A DNA stretch of 64,000 nt, taken from Cerrena zonata. Taxonomy: Eukaryota; Basidiomycota; Agaricomycetes; Polyporales; Cerrenaceae. Position 1 is the stretch's first letter, and each line of letters begins with the position of its first letter. The position numbers and the translations under genes are program-made. The notes beneath the pieces are model-generated. The model made no database searches and was not told where the DNA came from. It worked only from the letters and a program-made list of their open reading frames with translations. Below are positions 33,593 to 45,067 of this stretch, in pieces. Location of the stretch: the NCBI GenBank assembly GCA_038087015.1, contig JASBNA010000011.1, forward strand, positions 682,001 to 746,000, read 5' to 3'.

Positions 33593-34247
33593 TTAAGCGG
33601 CTAGAAGGTTGTTAATATTGAGAGATTAACTTGAAAGTATAGAAACCCACCTTGGCAGGAGACAGCAGAGATCTCATTGTCGAAAGGAGTGGTCAAGTTC
33701 GCAATGAATATGTTCCTGGCAGAAAACGAAGGTCCGTTGCAACGGAAGTCACTAACGAGAGACTCTGTAAGCCTAATGATGCTGTGAGACGAATATTCCG
33801 CTCCTACCGGAAGAATGTACACATGACCCCATCTTGAACGGACAAGGAAGAAATGCTATCCTGGAACGGAATCGCGAAATCTACACAAGCCATGGGAAGG
33901 CTAGCTGGAGCAATATTTCGTTGTTGTCCACCTTTGTTGGCATCTGTCCAGACCTGAGCGACAACGGCTTGGTCTGCCCTGCGCTGTATGAAGATATTAA
34001 TTTATATAATGAGATCGGTTGGAGTTTGAGAACAAACCAAGAGTACATCAGCTTGGACTGCAGCCGAAGCAGCGACCGCAGCAGTAGGACGAGCGACAGC
34101 CTGTAAGATATCAACGTCGTTGAGATAGATACCGTTAAATAGACCGAATAATAGACGTACTGCTGCTGAGAGGGCAGCCGGGGTGGCGTTCGCAACAGCG
34201 GCCACGGTAACAAAGGCAGCGAAGAGCTTGGAGAGGGTGAATTGCAT
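33593..34247 (-). CDS. Small secreted protein, family 2 (copy F)
   Basis: Four exons can be joined. The signal peptide is MQFTLSKLFAAFVTVAAVA. The mature part includes DQAVVAQVWTDANKGGQQ, CVDFAIPFQDSISSLSV, GVMCTFF, then DFRCNGPSFSARN and a last short exon ending SCQAA. The layout D-x-ISS-x-V-x-G-x-C-x-FF / D-x2-C-x-G / S-x2-C-x-AA and the phase of the last shared junction match the genes at 55076 and 56904. It resembles a short Cys-bonded beta fold (crystallin-like spacing), but I cannot name the family. Confidence 0.65.
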
Positions 34248-35261
34248 GTTCGTAGTAGGAAATGCGTTGAACAGCTGTAAACACTGGATGAAGCAAGAGA
34301 ACCTAGGAGGGCTTTTATACTTCAAACCTCACGAGATGGGAAACAAATACACCTCCCAATGCCGCATGCATCAACTAGAAGCTGGTTAGAGACTCTTCTA
34401 GTTATTGTCGAAACCATTGATCTACGACAGGTGTCGTGGACGAGTACATGCTCTTGAGGAACAAGCGTTTATGACGCGCGGGGTAATATGTAGCGATCAA
34501 GAATGCTTTCTGAGGTTGAGCGTTCACCATTGGTATCATATTTGCCGGGCTGCACATACGTCCATGTCTGGGGAGTGATCATGGGTGGATCATCACGCGA
34601 GCCTTGTACGGCAGATTTTCTTCATGATTAAATTAGGGAATTCAGTGTCTCGTCCAACCCATCCAAGCCGTGTTTCTAGCTAAATGCTATGACTTCTATA
34701 CCACGTCAGAAAGACCGTTCCATGTCATAGCGTCTATGCAAGAACTCATACTTCTAGAAGGAACTTGAGCTAGAAGGTAATCACAGATTGAATCGACTCA
34801 CACATTCTTACATTTTACTCGGTTGACAGTCTTAGCATTTTCTGATATCATAGAGCTGCCTGATATTCCTTGTTAGCGATGACGCGTTGACGGTCCACAT
34901 GATGTTTCAGCGCTCCGAGGAAGAAACTGAAGGTGTGTGCATGCTTCCAATTATCTTGGTTCCGACTTCTGACAATGAATTGTCAATCCGTTAGCTTATG
35001 CGTAGTTCAAGGTCTGATGGACTCACTAGAACGTCATACATGTCCACACGTAATTCTCGCGCTACAATCTGCCTACGGCTTTAGTCGAGGGTCTTGGGAG
35101 CAAGTCCTGGCTTCGTAAATAAGTCGTGTCCATGGGATTGACAACGGGTAGCGTGATAAATTGGGTCTTGCACTGGGACTTATGGGAGTAAATACTACTT
35201 AACGGTACAACGTCGTGCAAAGCTGATTAATGGCGATTTGGTAAAAACGCCTAGCCCCTAA
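34248..35261. other. No gene recognised
   Basis: This is upstream sequence of the secreted-protein gene and the tRNA, with only short frames. Confidence 0.5.
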
Positions 35262-35341
35262 GACTGCGTAGCTCAGTGGTTAGAGCACACGATTGCAATG
35301 CTGTCATCGTGGGGTCCCGGGTTCAATCCTCGGCGGGGTCT
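35262..35341 (+). tRNA. tRNA-Cys (GCA) with very short intron
   Basis: The cloverleaf has acceptor GACTGCG/CGGGGTC (one G-G mismatch and one G-T), TA at positions 8-9, D-arm GCTC-AGTGGTTA-GAGC, anticodon stem CACGA/TCGTG, and T-arm CCGGG-TTCAATC-CTCGG. The discriminator is U73, as expected for eukaryotic tRNA-Cys. The anticodon GCA is at 35295-35297. The anticodon loop is 14 nt, so 7 nt (35299-35305) must be an intron at the canonical position after base 37. A T-run at 35343-35347 is the RNA polymerase III terminator. Confidence 0.85.
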
Positions 35342-35347
35342 GCCTTT

Positions 35348-36889
35348 TTGTCCTTGTATAGCCCCAACTTGAAGGAAATGAGTGAGCAATTGATGAACTC
35401 ATCTGTCATGGGGTAATGCGGAAAGTGTATCAAAACCAAACAAAAAGATGATGTCAGTGCCTTCAGAGCGTGACGAGAAAATGATGTAATCAGAGCATGT
35501 CCTTCATATAGGTAGAAGGCATTGCCTTTTATAGAGAGTCGGCTTCCTAATATAGAGGCACGACCAGCCACGATTATAATTTCTATTAGTCGAGGAAAAT
35601 GAGCAGTGTAGTAGTCACAGTAGCGAGGGTGATAGATGTACTTATACTCGTGACAGCCTTGTTTAACGACATCATAGAGATTGCATATGTCGATTTCTGG
35701 AGACCATGATGACCTCTTAGCTTTCAGGGGCGAAGGTCAGTTCAGTTAATGCAGACGATGCCTCGATTTTTATGTCGACATCACCATATTAGAGAAAGAA
35801 AACCTTGTTTGGGTGCGACCTGTGTATCACAAGTGTATGTATTCTGTGTCAGAATGAAAGCTACACACAACATTCGGCTTAGAAAGCGATTAGGTCAACA
35901 GGCCTTTTGAACTTGTACTTAATATGATCCCCGGCAGCAAGGAAGCTTCGATAGTGTGCCTAGGTAGCTGAAGGAGCACCCTTAAGTTGAAATTCCAGCC
36001 CAAAGTTACCGGCTGTATGACAGCGCCTTGTTCGAGATCATCAGGGGCTTGTTGAAACCGACGGAACGGAGCACATATATGCGCCTTCTATTATCCCAGG
36101 GAGACCAGATATCCGTTATGTTGTGTATTTGAACTTTGAACTGTGGGAGATCGAATGTGTCGCTTCGTGTCTCGGCCGAAACTGGACCATTCAGGACGTG
36201 AGTGAGACTGGGATCACGGCAGTCGTCGAGTTCTGAGCACGCAGTACGCGTCGTATAGCAGTCCAACTCCCATAAGGAGTCTGCCAGAGTTTGACGGCAG
36301 CTAATACAGAAGAAAGAGTGATTGAATTGTAGCGGGACACATGAGAACATGGAAGATGATGGTCAAGTCACAAGGTGACTGCTGCCCTTTCCGGGTCAGA
36401 CGACCCAGGGCGGCGCAGTTCTTCCTCCTTCGACCACCATCATCCCGGAACATTCCCCACTCACGAACACAGCCGTGTACCTCTCAGGGCAACGACCTTT
36501 TGCTTTCGTTTCACGAGTATACCAACCTCTTCATCTATTAGGCGATATACTGCCACCATTAAGCTGTAATTGCTTGGATTCATTTACAAGCACCGAATAC
36601 CTGGCGTTAGCGTTCAAACGTTAACCTTCACTGGTGGAGGAAAGGGCGATTGTACGTCAGGATGCGGTGATGGTGCGAGTCGTTCTCTTACTTATAACTT
36701 GCATTCTCCACAGATTTCACAAGCCCTATTCCCACCAACAACTATACGTACCGCTACTTGTCTTCGAGGTGGAGGGTAACTACCTTCGTGCGAGGCGCAC
36801 TACCTAATAGGTACGCTATTTGTGCACGCTAAGCCTACGTACTCCCTCATTGTCGCATAGTCTATAACAACCTACCGTGCCGCAACATC
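35348..36889. other. Mostly intergenic
   Basis: Only the short minus-strand frame at 36006-36350 stands out. The 36400-36889 part is the presumable promoter and leader of the SPRY gene. Confidence 0.4.
36006..36350 (-). CDS. Hypothetical protein, 114 codons
   Basis: A single open frame has protein-like composition (VLNGPVSAETRSDTFDLPQF, IHNITDIWSPWDNRRRIYVL) and six Cys in its first half. No family, signal peptide or splice support is seen. It could be a real short gene or a chance frame. Confidence 0.25.
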   Translation of the reverse strand: MFSCVPLQFNHSFFCISCRQTLADSLWELDCYTTRTACSELDDCRDPSLTHVLNGPVSAETRSDTFDLPQFKVQIHNITDIWSPWDNRRRIYVLRSVGFNKPLMISNKALSYSR

Positions 36890-39750
36890 ATGTCTGCCCG
36901 ACAATCCAGATCGGCTAGCACTCCGATTCCCGCCGCACGAAACATCGAGCAAGTTATTCCAATGTCCTTCACAATGCCCCCAGCCCCAATGGTGGCTAGT
37001 CGACCACGGCTCATCTCTAATACACGACCCCTGACTCATAGCACCTCGGACAGAGGAATGATGTCAACAAGCGTAGGACGGACAAATATCGTCAACTCTC
37101 CGGCTGGATCATTTCCTCCCGGAAGTTACTCTTCGATCGTCGCTCGACCTATCGTGGGCAACAATAATGCTAACCATCCACCATTCGAGCCAAGGATCAT
37201 TCGCGCAACAACCTCCCCGACTACTACTACTCCCTCTGACCCGACTTGCTTTCCTAGCTCGCCTCCTCCTCGGGTCCGGCGACAGAGTTCAACCAGCAGG
37301 CACCCAAGCACGCTGAGCACACCCGTAGTGAATGTGCGATCAGTACCACCACCGACCAATGTCATACCATCTACCGGAAATGCTTCCTCACTTTCAACAT
37401 CACAGGCGTTTCCGCGACCCACTTATCTCGACCATTCAGCGTTCAGAGACCTCATACGTACCAATGTATCGACGACCGTACAATCAGCCGACCCACCCTT
37501 GGCTCATGTGCCCAATACAATTACAACCACTTATGCTCCCTATCCTTACATGGGACGAATGACGAGCCCCTCTATGGATAGTGACGAAGATAGTACTTCC
37601 ACCACCCCTCCTCCTGTCAGAATTAGTCATGCGTCATCAAGCAAGGATGTATGGAGAGGGAAGGCGAATTTCCCTTTGCCAACACGGTGGAGTGAAATGG
37701 ACCGACATACTTCATTAGCGATCTCGTCTGATGGACGAGATCTCAGGTTCTGTGGTCAGTATATATTGTTCTGGATTATCTGGGATACGTCTTTACTGGA
37801 CGATCTGGACAGGTCCATCATGTACAGGAGACAGAGAATCCGCTGCTGCCCGGGCAAACGAGCCGATACCTCCGGCCTGTGGAATCTACTACTACGAGGT
37901 AGAAATTCTGCACAAGGGTGGCAAAGGGTGAGTTCTATCGTATTCAAGTTGTACTTACTGGGCTAATACACTTGTGACAGGCACATCAGTATTGGGTAAG
38001 TTGATAGACACGAGTATACCCTCACACTTCTAACTGGCAATATGTATTATGTGTATAGATTCTCTTCGGCAGACGTTAAACTTACTCGTCTTCCCGGATG
38101 GGAGAAACATTCATGGGGATACCATGCGGATGACGGCTGGTCATTCCCAGGACATAAGGACGGGAATCCGTACGGCCCTACCTTTGACAGTGAGTACACG
38201 TCATTCTATGAATACCGTTTGCATATGGAGATTTCTTCCTTTGTAGCTGGGGATATCATCGGCTGCGGTATCGACTTTAGTCAAAATAAGGCGTTCTATA
38301 CGAAGAACGGGAACTTCCTTGGTATGTCTATTTGTTTGGACCCCCAGCGTAGTGACCAATGCCAATATCAATTACAGGTCTAGTTTTTGAGAACGTAGGA
38401 AACGACCTCGAGGTATATCCTTCCATCGGACTACGTCACGCTGAAGAAGCTGTCAGAGCGAATTTTGGTCAAGCCCCATTCAAGTTTGCTATTGAGGATT
38501 ACGTTCATTGTGCTCGCGATCAGGTCTGGTCAGGGATTCAAAGTGTACCTGCCAATTGGACTGTCCTAGGTGGTGGGATTGCTCAGCCAGAGAACTCCTT
38601 TGAGCAGAAGAAAGCTGTGGACGAAGATGTCGAGTCAAAGGAAGCTCTGAAAAGATTAGTATTCGATTATCTCGCTCACCACGGCTACCTTAAGACCGCT
38701 CATGCTTTCAAGGCACAGTGTGAGCGCAGGTCTGCTACCCAAATCATTCAACCAACAGAAACCGCCGAAGCAGATGACATGGATACCGATGAAGGTCCTT
38801 CTAGTCCTTCTCCGCCTATTACCGGTGAAGAGCAAGGACTTCGTACTCGGGTTCACATCATGAAAGCGGTACTCGGCGGAGACATTGATGAAGCACTTAC
38901 ACAAACCCAGACCCATTACCCATCTGTTCTCGAACGTGAACAGGGCTTGATGTTATTCAAGCTTCGTTGCCGCAAATTCATAGAATTGATCTTGGAAGCG
39001 AGTGATGCCTTGAAAAAGGCCAAGTCGAGCGACGATAACCCGAGCACTGGCGATGTGGGCAACCAGGAAATTGTGAGAGGAAGGGAGGCAACCAAGAAAG
39101 GACGTCCTGTTGCTAGCGAGCAGGATGAGGAGATTGACGAAACTCAGATGGATGATGGGGGCGCGATGGAAGTGGACGATCCATCGCCCGAGGCCCATTC
39201 ACACTCGTCCAATTCACCTTCTCTCGAAGTCTCTTCTTCTGTCACTGCAACTACCGATGAAACTACTCACATGGTCGCCCTCGATGTAAACCCCATTTCG
39301 CGTAGCTCGTCCTCCTCGTCTACCCGTTCTTCTTCTAAAGCTGTTGCTAAAGCAGCTCTAGATGAAGCATTGAGGTACGGTCAAATTTTGGACGGGGACT
39401 ACAGGCCGGATACTCGACCAGAAATCAAGAACCATTTGAGGCGTACCTTTGGAGTCGTGGCTTACACCGACCCATTGGCTGCTGGAGGTGAAGTGGCCGA
39501 GATGGCTGGGCAGGAATCGCGAAACAAGTTGGCTACCGAACTAAACCAAGCCATTCTTGGTACGTTTCCTCAGATGCCTTCTTTTAGGTGAAAATCTGAC
39601 GTATTGCATGCAGAATCACAAGGCAAGCCCACTCATCCTGCCCTCGAAATGCTCTACCGCCAAACGGCAGCATGTGTCGCGGAGCTTGGAAGCCAAGGCG
39701 TCGGTGCGGCAGCGTTTGCTGACATGTCAAGGGAATTCCTTGACGCGTAG
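36890..39750 (+). CDS. GID1: SPRY-LisH-CTLH-CRA protein (RanBPM/Gid1 homologue)
   Basis: The protein begins with a long Ser/Thr/Pro-rich region (about 240 residues), followed by a SPRY domain (YYYEVEILHKGGKG, IGFSSADVKLTRLPGWE, SWGYHADDGWSFPG, GDIIGCGIDFSQNKAFYTKN). A LisH motif (RLVFDYLAHHGYLKTAHAF), a CTLH segment (RVHIMKAVLGGDIDEALTQT) and a CRA region with a last exon ending MSREFLDA come next. This order is that of yeast Gid1/Vid30 and animal RanBP9/10, scaffold and receptor-docking subunits of the GID/CTLH ubiquitin ligase, which degrades gluconeogenic enzymes in yeast. An acidic and Ser-rich insert separates CTLH and CRA. Exon 3 is a 15-nt microexon (37981-37995). Neighbours are unrelated. 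Confidence 0.85.
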
Positions 39751-40284
39751 CCATCTACCAGTCTGTGGTGCTCACTAGGAGGTGAACTGTGAATATGTAG
39801 GTCGTTTCACCTCGGAAGCGGATGTAATAGTACGTGGATGGACTTTCAGGTTACGATACGATATTATCTCTAGTTTTTACCCCTACTCAGTGCTCCTTAT
39901 CAGTCTGTACTAGTATCGTTTGGCTCATTCGTCATGGCGTCTTGTTGGAAGTAGTTCGTTCGTAGGCATTGTATGAATATGAGACCGAGGAGAAGGTTGA
40001 ATTCATTTTCTATAATGATGTTCGTTCGCGTGATATTTCGTTGACATCGAGTATTCTTCAAATAATGGGCTGGGTTCCAGGTGAGGACTTACACTGAATC
40101 GGACACATTTGGCTGCTAGATTATGTAGTACTCAAGGGATTGATATGTATGTCTAGGCCGTGCTCGAGTTGCACTGTGATACTATCTGTAAACACCCTTC
40201 GAGCCAAAGTTAATTTTCCTCTTGGAAATAATGTCGACGTACAGAGATTTTCTGAAGAGCAGTAGTCCTCAGTGAGAGTCCTAG

Positions 40285-41005
40285 TCACTTACTTTCTTCA
40301 TCTCGAACTTGAAGCTGGTTCAAGTTCAACGAGCAAATTTGTGTCGGATGGCCATTGACCATCATAATCGTGGGACTGTTTCCTAGGCGTGTGGACTTGC
40401 GGTCAGTTGCGGTCTTGGACTCAGACCGCCACAATATTGTTTGAAATGTTTCTCTCTGCCTCGACTTGCTAATTTGGCGGTCTGACAGGGTCAATCGGGT
40501 GGATATTCCCGTAATCTCAAGCCCAAGGCCGCTATTGCAGGATGCTATGTAATCCATCATCCCCATGCAATATGTGAACGGTTCGGTATTGCGGTGGATA
40601 CACTCACTTGACAAGATACCCCTTTACACAATGATGTTGTCAGTGATTTCCTCGCTCTAGCACACACCACTTCTCCGCAGATGTATACTCCGGAAGCTGG
40701 ATACCGTGGAACGGCCGCCATTCATTCACCACCTACGACGCTACCATCAAATTGACCAAAGTTGTACTGATACAGTGATAGAATTCTAACATACCAGAAT
40801 TCGAAACGGCCATTTCGTACCATAACCACCTCCAATAGTCACAGCTGTAAGGTTAGTGTAAACTAGTATACTACTTTTGGAAGTTTAAAATTGAACTCTC
40901 AGTTTAGAATCCTCGACCGGTACCATCAGTCATACTTTCGGAAGGAATGTGGTGCGTCACAGTGGCCTTGAGCTCTGTCCGCCTTTCTCTGTGATGGTAA
41001 TGGTG
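40285..41005 (-). CDS. Hypothetical protein divergent from secreted gene B
   Basis: Four exons can be joined in phase: TELKATVTHHIPSE, then VTIGGGYGTKWPFRIL, then VVNEWRPFHGIQLPEYTSAE, then SSECIHRNTEPFTYC ... LNQLQVRDEESK with a stop at 40285. The amino end is not found. The third exon has a clear relative at 59.2 kb (EWRPCHYSIQLPAFAYA), upstream of secreted gene C, so the block was duplicated with the secreted gene. The function is unknown. Confidence 0.45.
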
Positions 41006-41179
41006 TCGGACTCATTGTCATTTGACTGACATACTCACGATATCTATTTCACGGTCTTCTTTCTCCTTGACCTAGTTCTACAGGGATTCACGGCGTCCGA
41101 AATCATGTGTCGAACTAGTATAAGTACAGTGTATATTCTACGAAGGGCACCATTGTACTCCTTTATCCCCTCTCACAAC

Positions 41180-41768
41180 ATGAAGTTTTTCGGTGCTGCA
41201 CTCCTCACCTCGCTCTTTGCTATGGCCTCCTTGGCCGCCCCCGAGCCTCGTCAGACATTCTGTGCTGAGGCTGCTCGTTTCGGTGTCATGCAGGTTGTAC
41301 CATCTGACCTGGTCCCTGGATCTGTTCGTCCTTTCTATTGAATCAATTTATGCTTACCGACTGACCGTATACATACCCTCAGTCTTACACTCTCCACACC
41401 GACTTCGAGTGTGGTATCAGCAAAGGATACATGCCCAAGTACCTCGACTACTATCTCGAGGTCCCGGCCGCTGTCAATAATGGACACCAGGCACCTATCC
41501 TCATCGCTCGTCGGGAGTTTGTCCCACCAAGTACCTCCAACCCAGAAGCATCCCTCACGTTCACCGCACAGGTACAAATCATGTTCAGTTCCATGCTAGT
41601 TCATCGCGTACTGACTCGCCACATCTCTAGATTCCTTTGTGGGACGGTTTCGTGCACAACTCGAGCTATGTAATCACACTTCACAACCATTACATCCAGA
41701 ACACTACCGACAACCAGGAGATCTACCTGGTCGGTGGTACTCAAGTTGGCATCAATTTGACCACCTAG
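41180..41768 (+). CDS. Small secreted protein, family 1 (copy B)
   Basis: Three exons encode about 135 residues. The signal peptide is MKFFGAALLTSLFAMASLAA. The mature part has QTFCAEAARFGVMQVVPSD, YTLHTDFECGISKG, LDYYLEVPAAVNNGHQ, ILIARREFVPPS and HNSSYVITLHNHYIQNTTD, ending VGINLTT. There are two Cys and several N-glycosylation sequons (NSS, NTT, NLT). Introns match copies A and C exactly. It is closest to copy C (58227), with which it forms an inverted duplication. The function is unknown. Confidence 0.82.
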
Positions 41769-42054
41769 TATGATCCTATTTTGTTTATGCTTAAGGGTAG
41801 TTGAGTCCATAGTAAATGAACTGGGGCTATCGGCTTATGTCTCATCAAGTATGATATTCTGCAATCCAGTCCTGTTATATACGACCGCTTCGTTTACTGC
41901 CTTAAGCAAAAATTAACTATAAGAGAATAAATAGTCCAATGCTGGTTACAGAAAAATGGAAAGACAAATAGATGTAAACAGGTCTTTGAAAGTGGCGTCT
42001 GCAAGTTACGGTCTAGATGTACTTAAGAATCTCTCTTAAACAGCAATCTTCACT

Positions 42055-43431
42055 ATGGATATGAACGAAACACCCAACGAAGCCTCAGTTGTTGCTAAAC
42101 TGAATCCAAACCACGATACCAACTCGGGGTTGAAGCCTTCTATTGCTAAATCGCCATTCGACAATGAGGATGGCGATGCCGACCTTATCCTCCGAACCTC
42201 CGACAAAGTCGAATTCTACGTACACAAACTATTCCTTAGGAAAGCGTCTCCCATCTTCGCAGACATGTTTACTGTTGCTCGTTCTGAGCTCAGTATACAT
42301 GTTGATGGGCCGAGCCAAACGCCTTACCTTCCAATCGTTGAAGTCGAGGAGCCCAGCTTCATAATTGATAGCCTCCTGAGAATCTATTATCCTGTTGAAG
42401 AGGTCGGGCAAACCTCGCTCAACAGGGTAGTGGATGTCTTTCAAGCGGCGTTGAAGTACGAAATGCACAAAGCCGCTACTCGTATGAGGAAGGAGTTCGC
42501 CACATACGCTCGGACGGACGCACTCTCAGTCTACGCGTACGCGTGTACTCTGAACTTGGAGAATGAAGCCAAGCTGGGCGCTGAGGAATGGAGAAAGCAA
42601 TGCGAGCCTCGATTCTTCTTCTTTTCCTCCAGCAAATTTGCAGATTGTATAGCGGGTAAGACCTATCGACATGAGATGCAAGATAACACGGCAGGGCATC
42701 TCTATAGACTCATTCGATTTGTCAAATCGGGAGTCTATACGCCATTTTGCTCTCCACCTCCGCCTCTGCAAGAGTCAAGTACAGGATGTGAGGCCTCCAA
42801 TATTGAGGATCAATCCAACATCTATCCGTTTACTCGCTTCCCTAACCCGGATATTATCATCCGATCCATAGATAATATCGATTTTCCGGCACATACTTCG
42901 ATTCTTACCTACGCCTCCAACTCGACCTCCAAGATCCTACATTTACCAAAAGACCAAAATCCAGACGGGCTACAATCAGTAATCTGTGTTACTGAAGATT
43001 CCAAAACTATCGCTACTGTTCTTCAATTATGCTACCCATTCGCGCAGTATGAAGTATCAGAGGATACATGTACTGTCTCTCATATTGCTGGTGTCAGAAA
43101 GACAGCGGAGAAGTATGGAATTGTCAACGCCGCTCGACTCGCGTGTGACGTGATGGAGGACCTTATCGAGAAGCATGCTATACAAGTATATTTTGCCGCC
43201 AGGAGATACGGCTGGGAGAGGGAGGCCAAGTTAGCGGAAGCTCAGTGCTGGACGTTGTCCGACATCGAAGGTCCTGGAGCGTATGTTGCGGAGATGGAAT
43301 TCGTGTCTGCCGATGTGTACCACCATTTATTGGAGCGTTGGTATGAAGCCAAAAGCCTCATATCAACGCCTTCACTGTCCTTGAGCTCCAGTGGGGCGAT
43401 GAAGCCTAGGCAGAAACGACGGCGCCGTTAG
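42055..43431 (+). CDS. Double-BTB domain protein, intact
   Basis: This intronless frame of 458 residues starts MDMNETPNEAS. The first BTB domain is DADLILRTSDKVEFYVHK ... SLLRIYYPVEEV. The four-Cys insert of the other members is lost and replaced by CEPRFFFFSSSKFADC. The second BTB domain is DIIIRSIDNIDFPAHTSIL ... VLQLCYPFAQYEV, followed by the helical tail (GVRKTAEKYGI, VYFAARRYGWEREA) and a basic end KPRQKRRRR. It is 14 kb from the tandem trio and on the opposite strand. Confidence 0.85.
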   Translation: MDMNETPNEASVVAKLNPNHDTNSGLKPSIAKSPFDNEDGDADLILRTSDKVEFYVHKLFLRKASPIFADMFTVARSELSIHVDGPSQTPYLPIVEVEEPSFIIDSLLRIYYPVEEVGQTSLNRVVDVFQAALKYEMHKAATRMRKEFATYARTDALSVYAYACTLNLENEAKLGAEEWRKQCEPRFFFFSSSKFADCIAGKTYRHEMQDNTAGHLYRLIRFVKSGVYTPFCSPPPPLQESSTGCEASNIEDQSNIYPFTRFPNPDIIIRSIDNIDFPAHTSILTYASNSTSKILHLPKDQNPDGLQSVICVTEDSKTIATVLQLCYPFAQYEVSEDTCTVSHIAGVRKTAEKYGIVNAARLACDVMEDLIEKHAIQVYFAARRYGWEREAKLAEAQCWTLSDIEGPGAYVAEMEFVSADVYHHLLERWYEAKSLISTPSLSLSSSGAMKPRQKRRRR

Positions 43432-45067
43432 ATACTGACAACTTACTTGAAAGCGGTTGTATTACTATTAAGCCTCAGTCGTGTATTGTTCCACTACATT
43501 CCCTAGCATGTTATAAAATTTACCTCTACACGGTCATGATTTTTTTCCCTTCTAGAAGAAGGGTAAAGATGTGCCTTATGGTTCCCGACTACAGTAGTGG
43601 TCAATCCTCACGCGCACGAGTCACAATAACTTACAATTCCTGCTAGTGCCAGCGCTTGCCTAATTGAGGAGGATGCAACTAAAAAAGGCAATGTCTTTAG
43701 ATCGCATGATACGAACATCATTATGTTGTGAATCCAAAGAGTTTCATCGCCATGCCATCCTCACGAGGATTCCCCGCGCGCCGATTCTAGGTAACAACGT
43801 CCTCATTTCCTGTTCGTCTGATGATGAATGATTTGTTTCGGGTTGCTGTACACTCAAACGATCCGCCTCCTGCTTCAACTCTTCGCAAGTCCCGAACGGA
43901 AGCGATCTGCTGTCACAAATATCTCAACGGCCCTGAGTGAATCCCCTATGAGTTGGTATAAGTGAGAAGACGTTCGAAAATAAGTTGTAATTCTCGTAAG
44001 GCGCGACAGTGCTGCAGCGAGACTATAAAGCATGTTAGTCCGTCAGTGGAAGAAGAGTGAAAGATAAACATTAGCAGATATAGGGAGGTATGGTTGGAGT
44101 ATAGTTCAAGTTGCAGTGACTGCATTTATTCAGCAATCTGGATAATACTTCGGGAACAGAAATACTTGAAGTTGAGTAGTAATATGCAATAGACGTAAAG
44201 TGTGTAGAGTGTTCCGACCAATATATATTCTGGTTATTGATATTGCCCATGGTAATGCGAAGGCTGGGAAGATTTATAAAATCGCTGGAAATGGTGCTGA
44301 GTCAAGGTCACGTAGGTTGAGGGACCCAGAGATCGGAGTGAATATATAGGCCTACGCTGCCTATCGAAAGCATCACTCCTTCATGTCGCTTGCGATAGAG
44401 CTTTGAGATGCTTGTAAAGGTCGCCATGGTCCCGGTCCGAGCCATTCCTCGCAGAAAAAGAAATCGCCGTTGAGAGACTTGGGTTTAGACGATTACACAA
44501 GAACGTCTTGAAATGGACACAGATCTCTGAATGCAATTTCCCTTATGAAAGTATATGAGCTCCAGATCTGGGCAGCCATGCACGACAAGCGAGTGCACAG
44601 AAATCTCGTTAGGCAATTGAGTATGACCAGCTCAGCTAGGAGTTTATGGGTCGACGATGATTTTGCATGATTCTATGGGTAGGGTGTTCTTTTGTCGTGT
44701 GGTTTTAGTTGACGGGAAATAATATGACCTGGAAGTTTGAATCAGTTTCACAGTGAGATTGGGCACAGCCCAATATATGTATCTGTCATATACAAACATC
44801 CTCACGATTGTAGTGTTGTGGTGGTAAAGGGTAAAGTGGTATACTACTAACCGAGTCGGCCGCAGTGATGATATCTGACAGCTAGGATTCATGTGTACGG
44901 CGCTTGTTTCTCCTGCTTTTCTGCTTCCACCCACCAAATTCTTCATTTCTGTGCACGACCACACTACTACTTATCAATAACTGGCATATGGCTGCCTGAA
45001 TAGTAATCGTATAATCAATACAACTACCCACACCTCCTCGTCTTTGGCTTCAGATTTTGGGTCAGAT
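43432..45067. other. No gene recognised
   Basis: The only longer frame (44644-44964, minus) has no splice or domain support. The sequence upstream of 45068 is the presumed promoter of the helicase. Confidence 0.5.
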
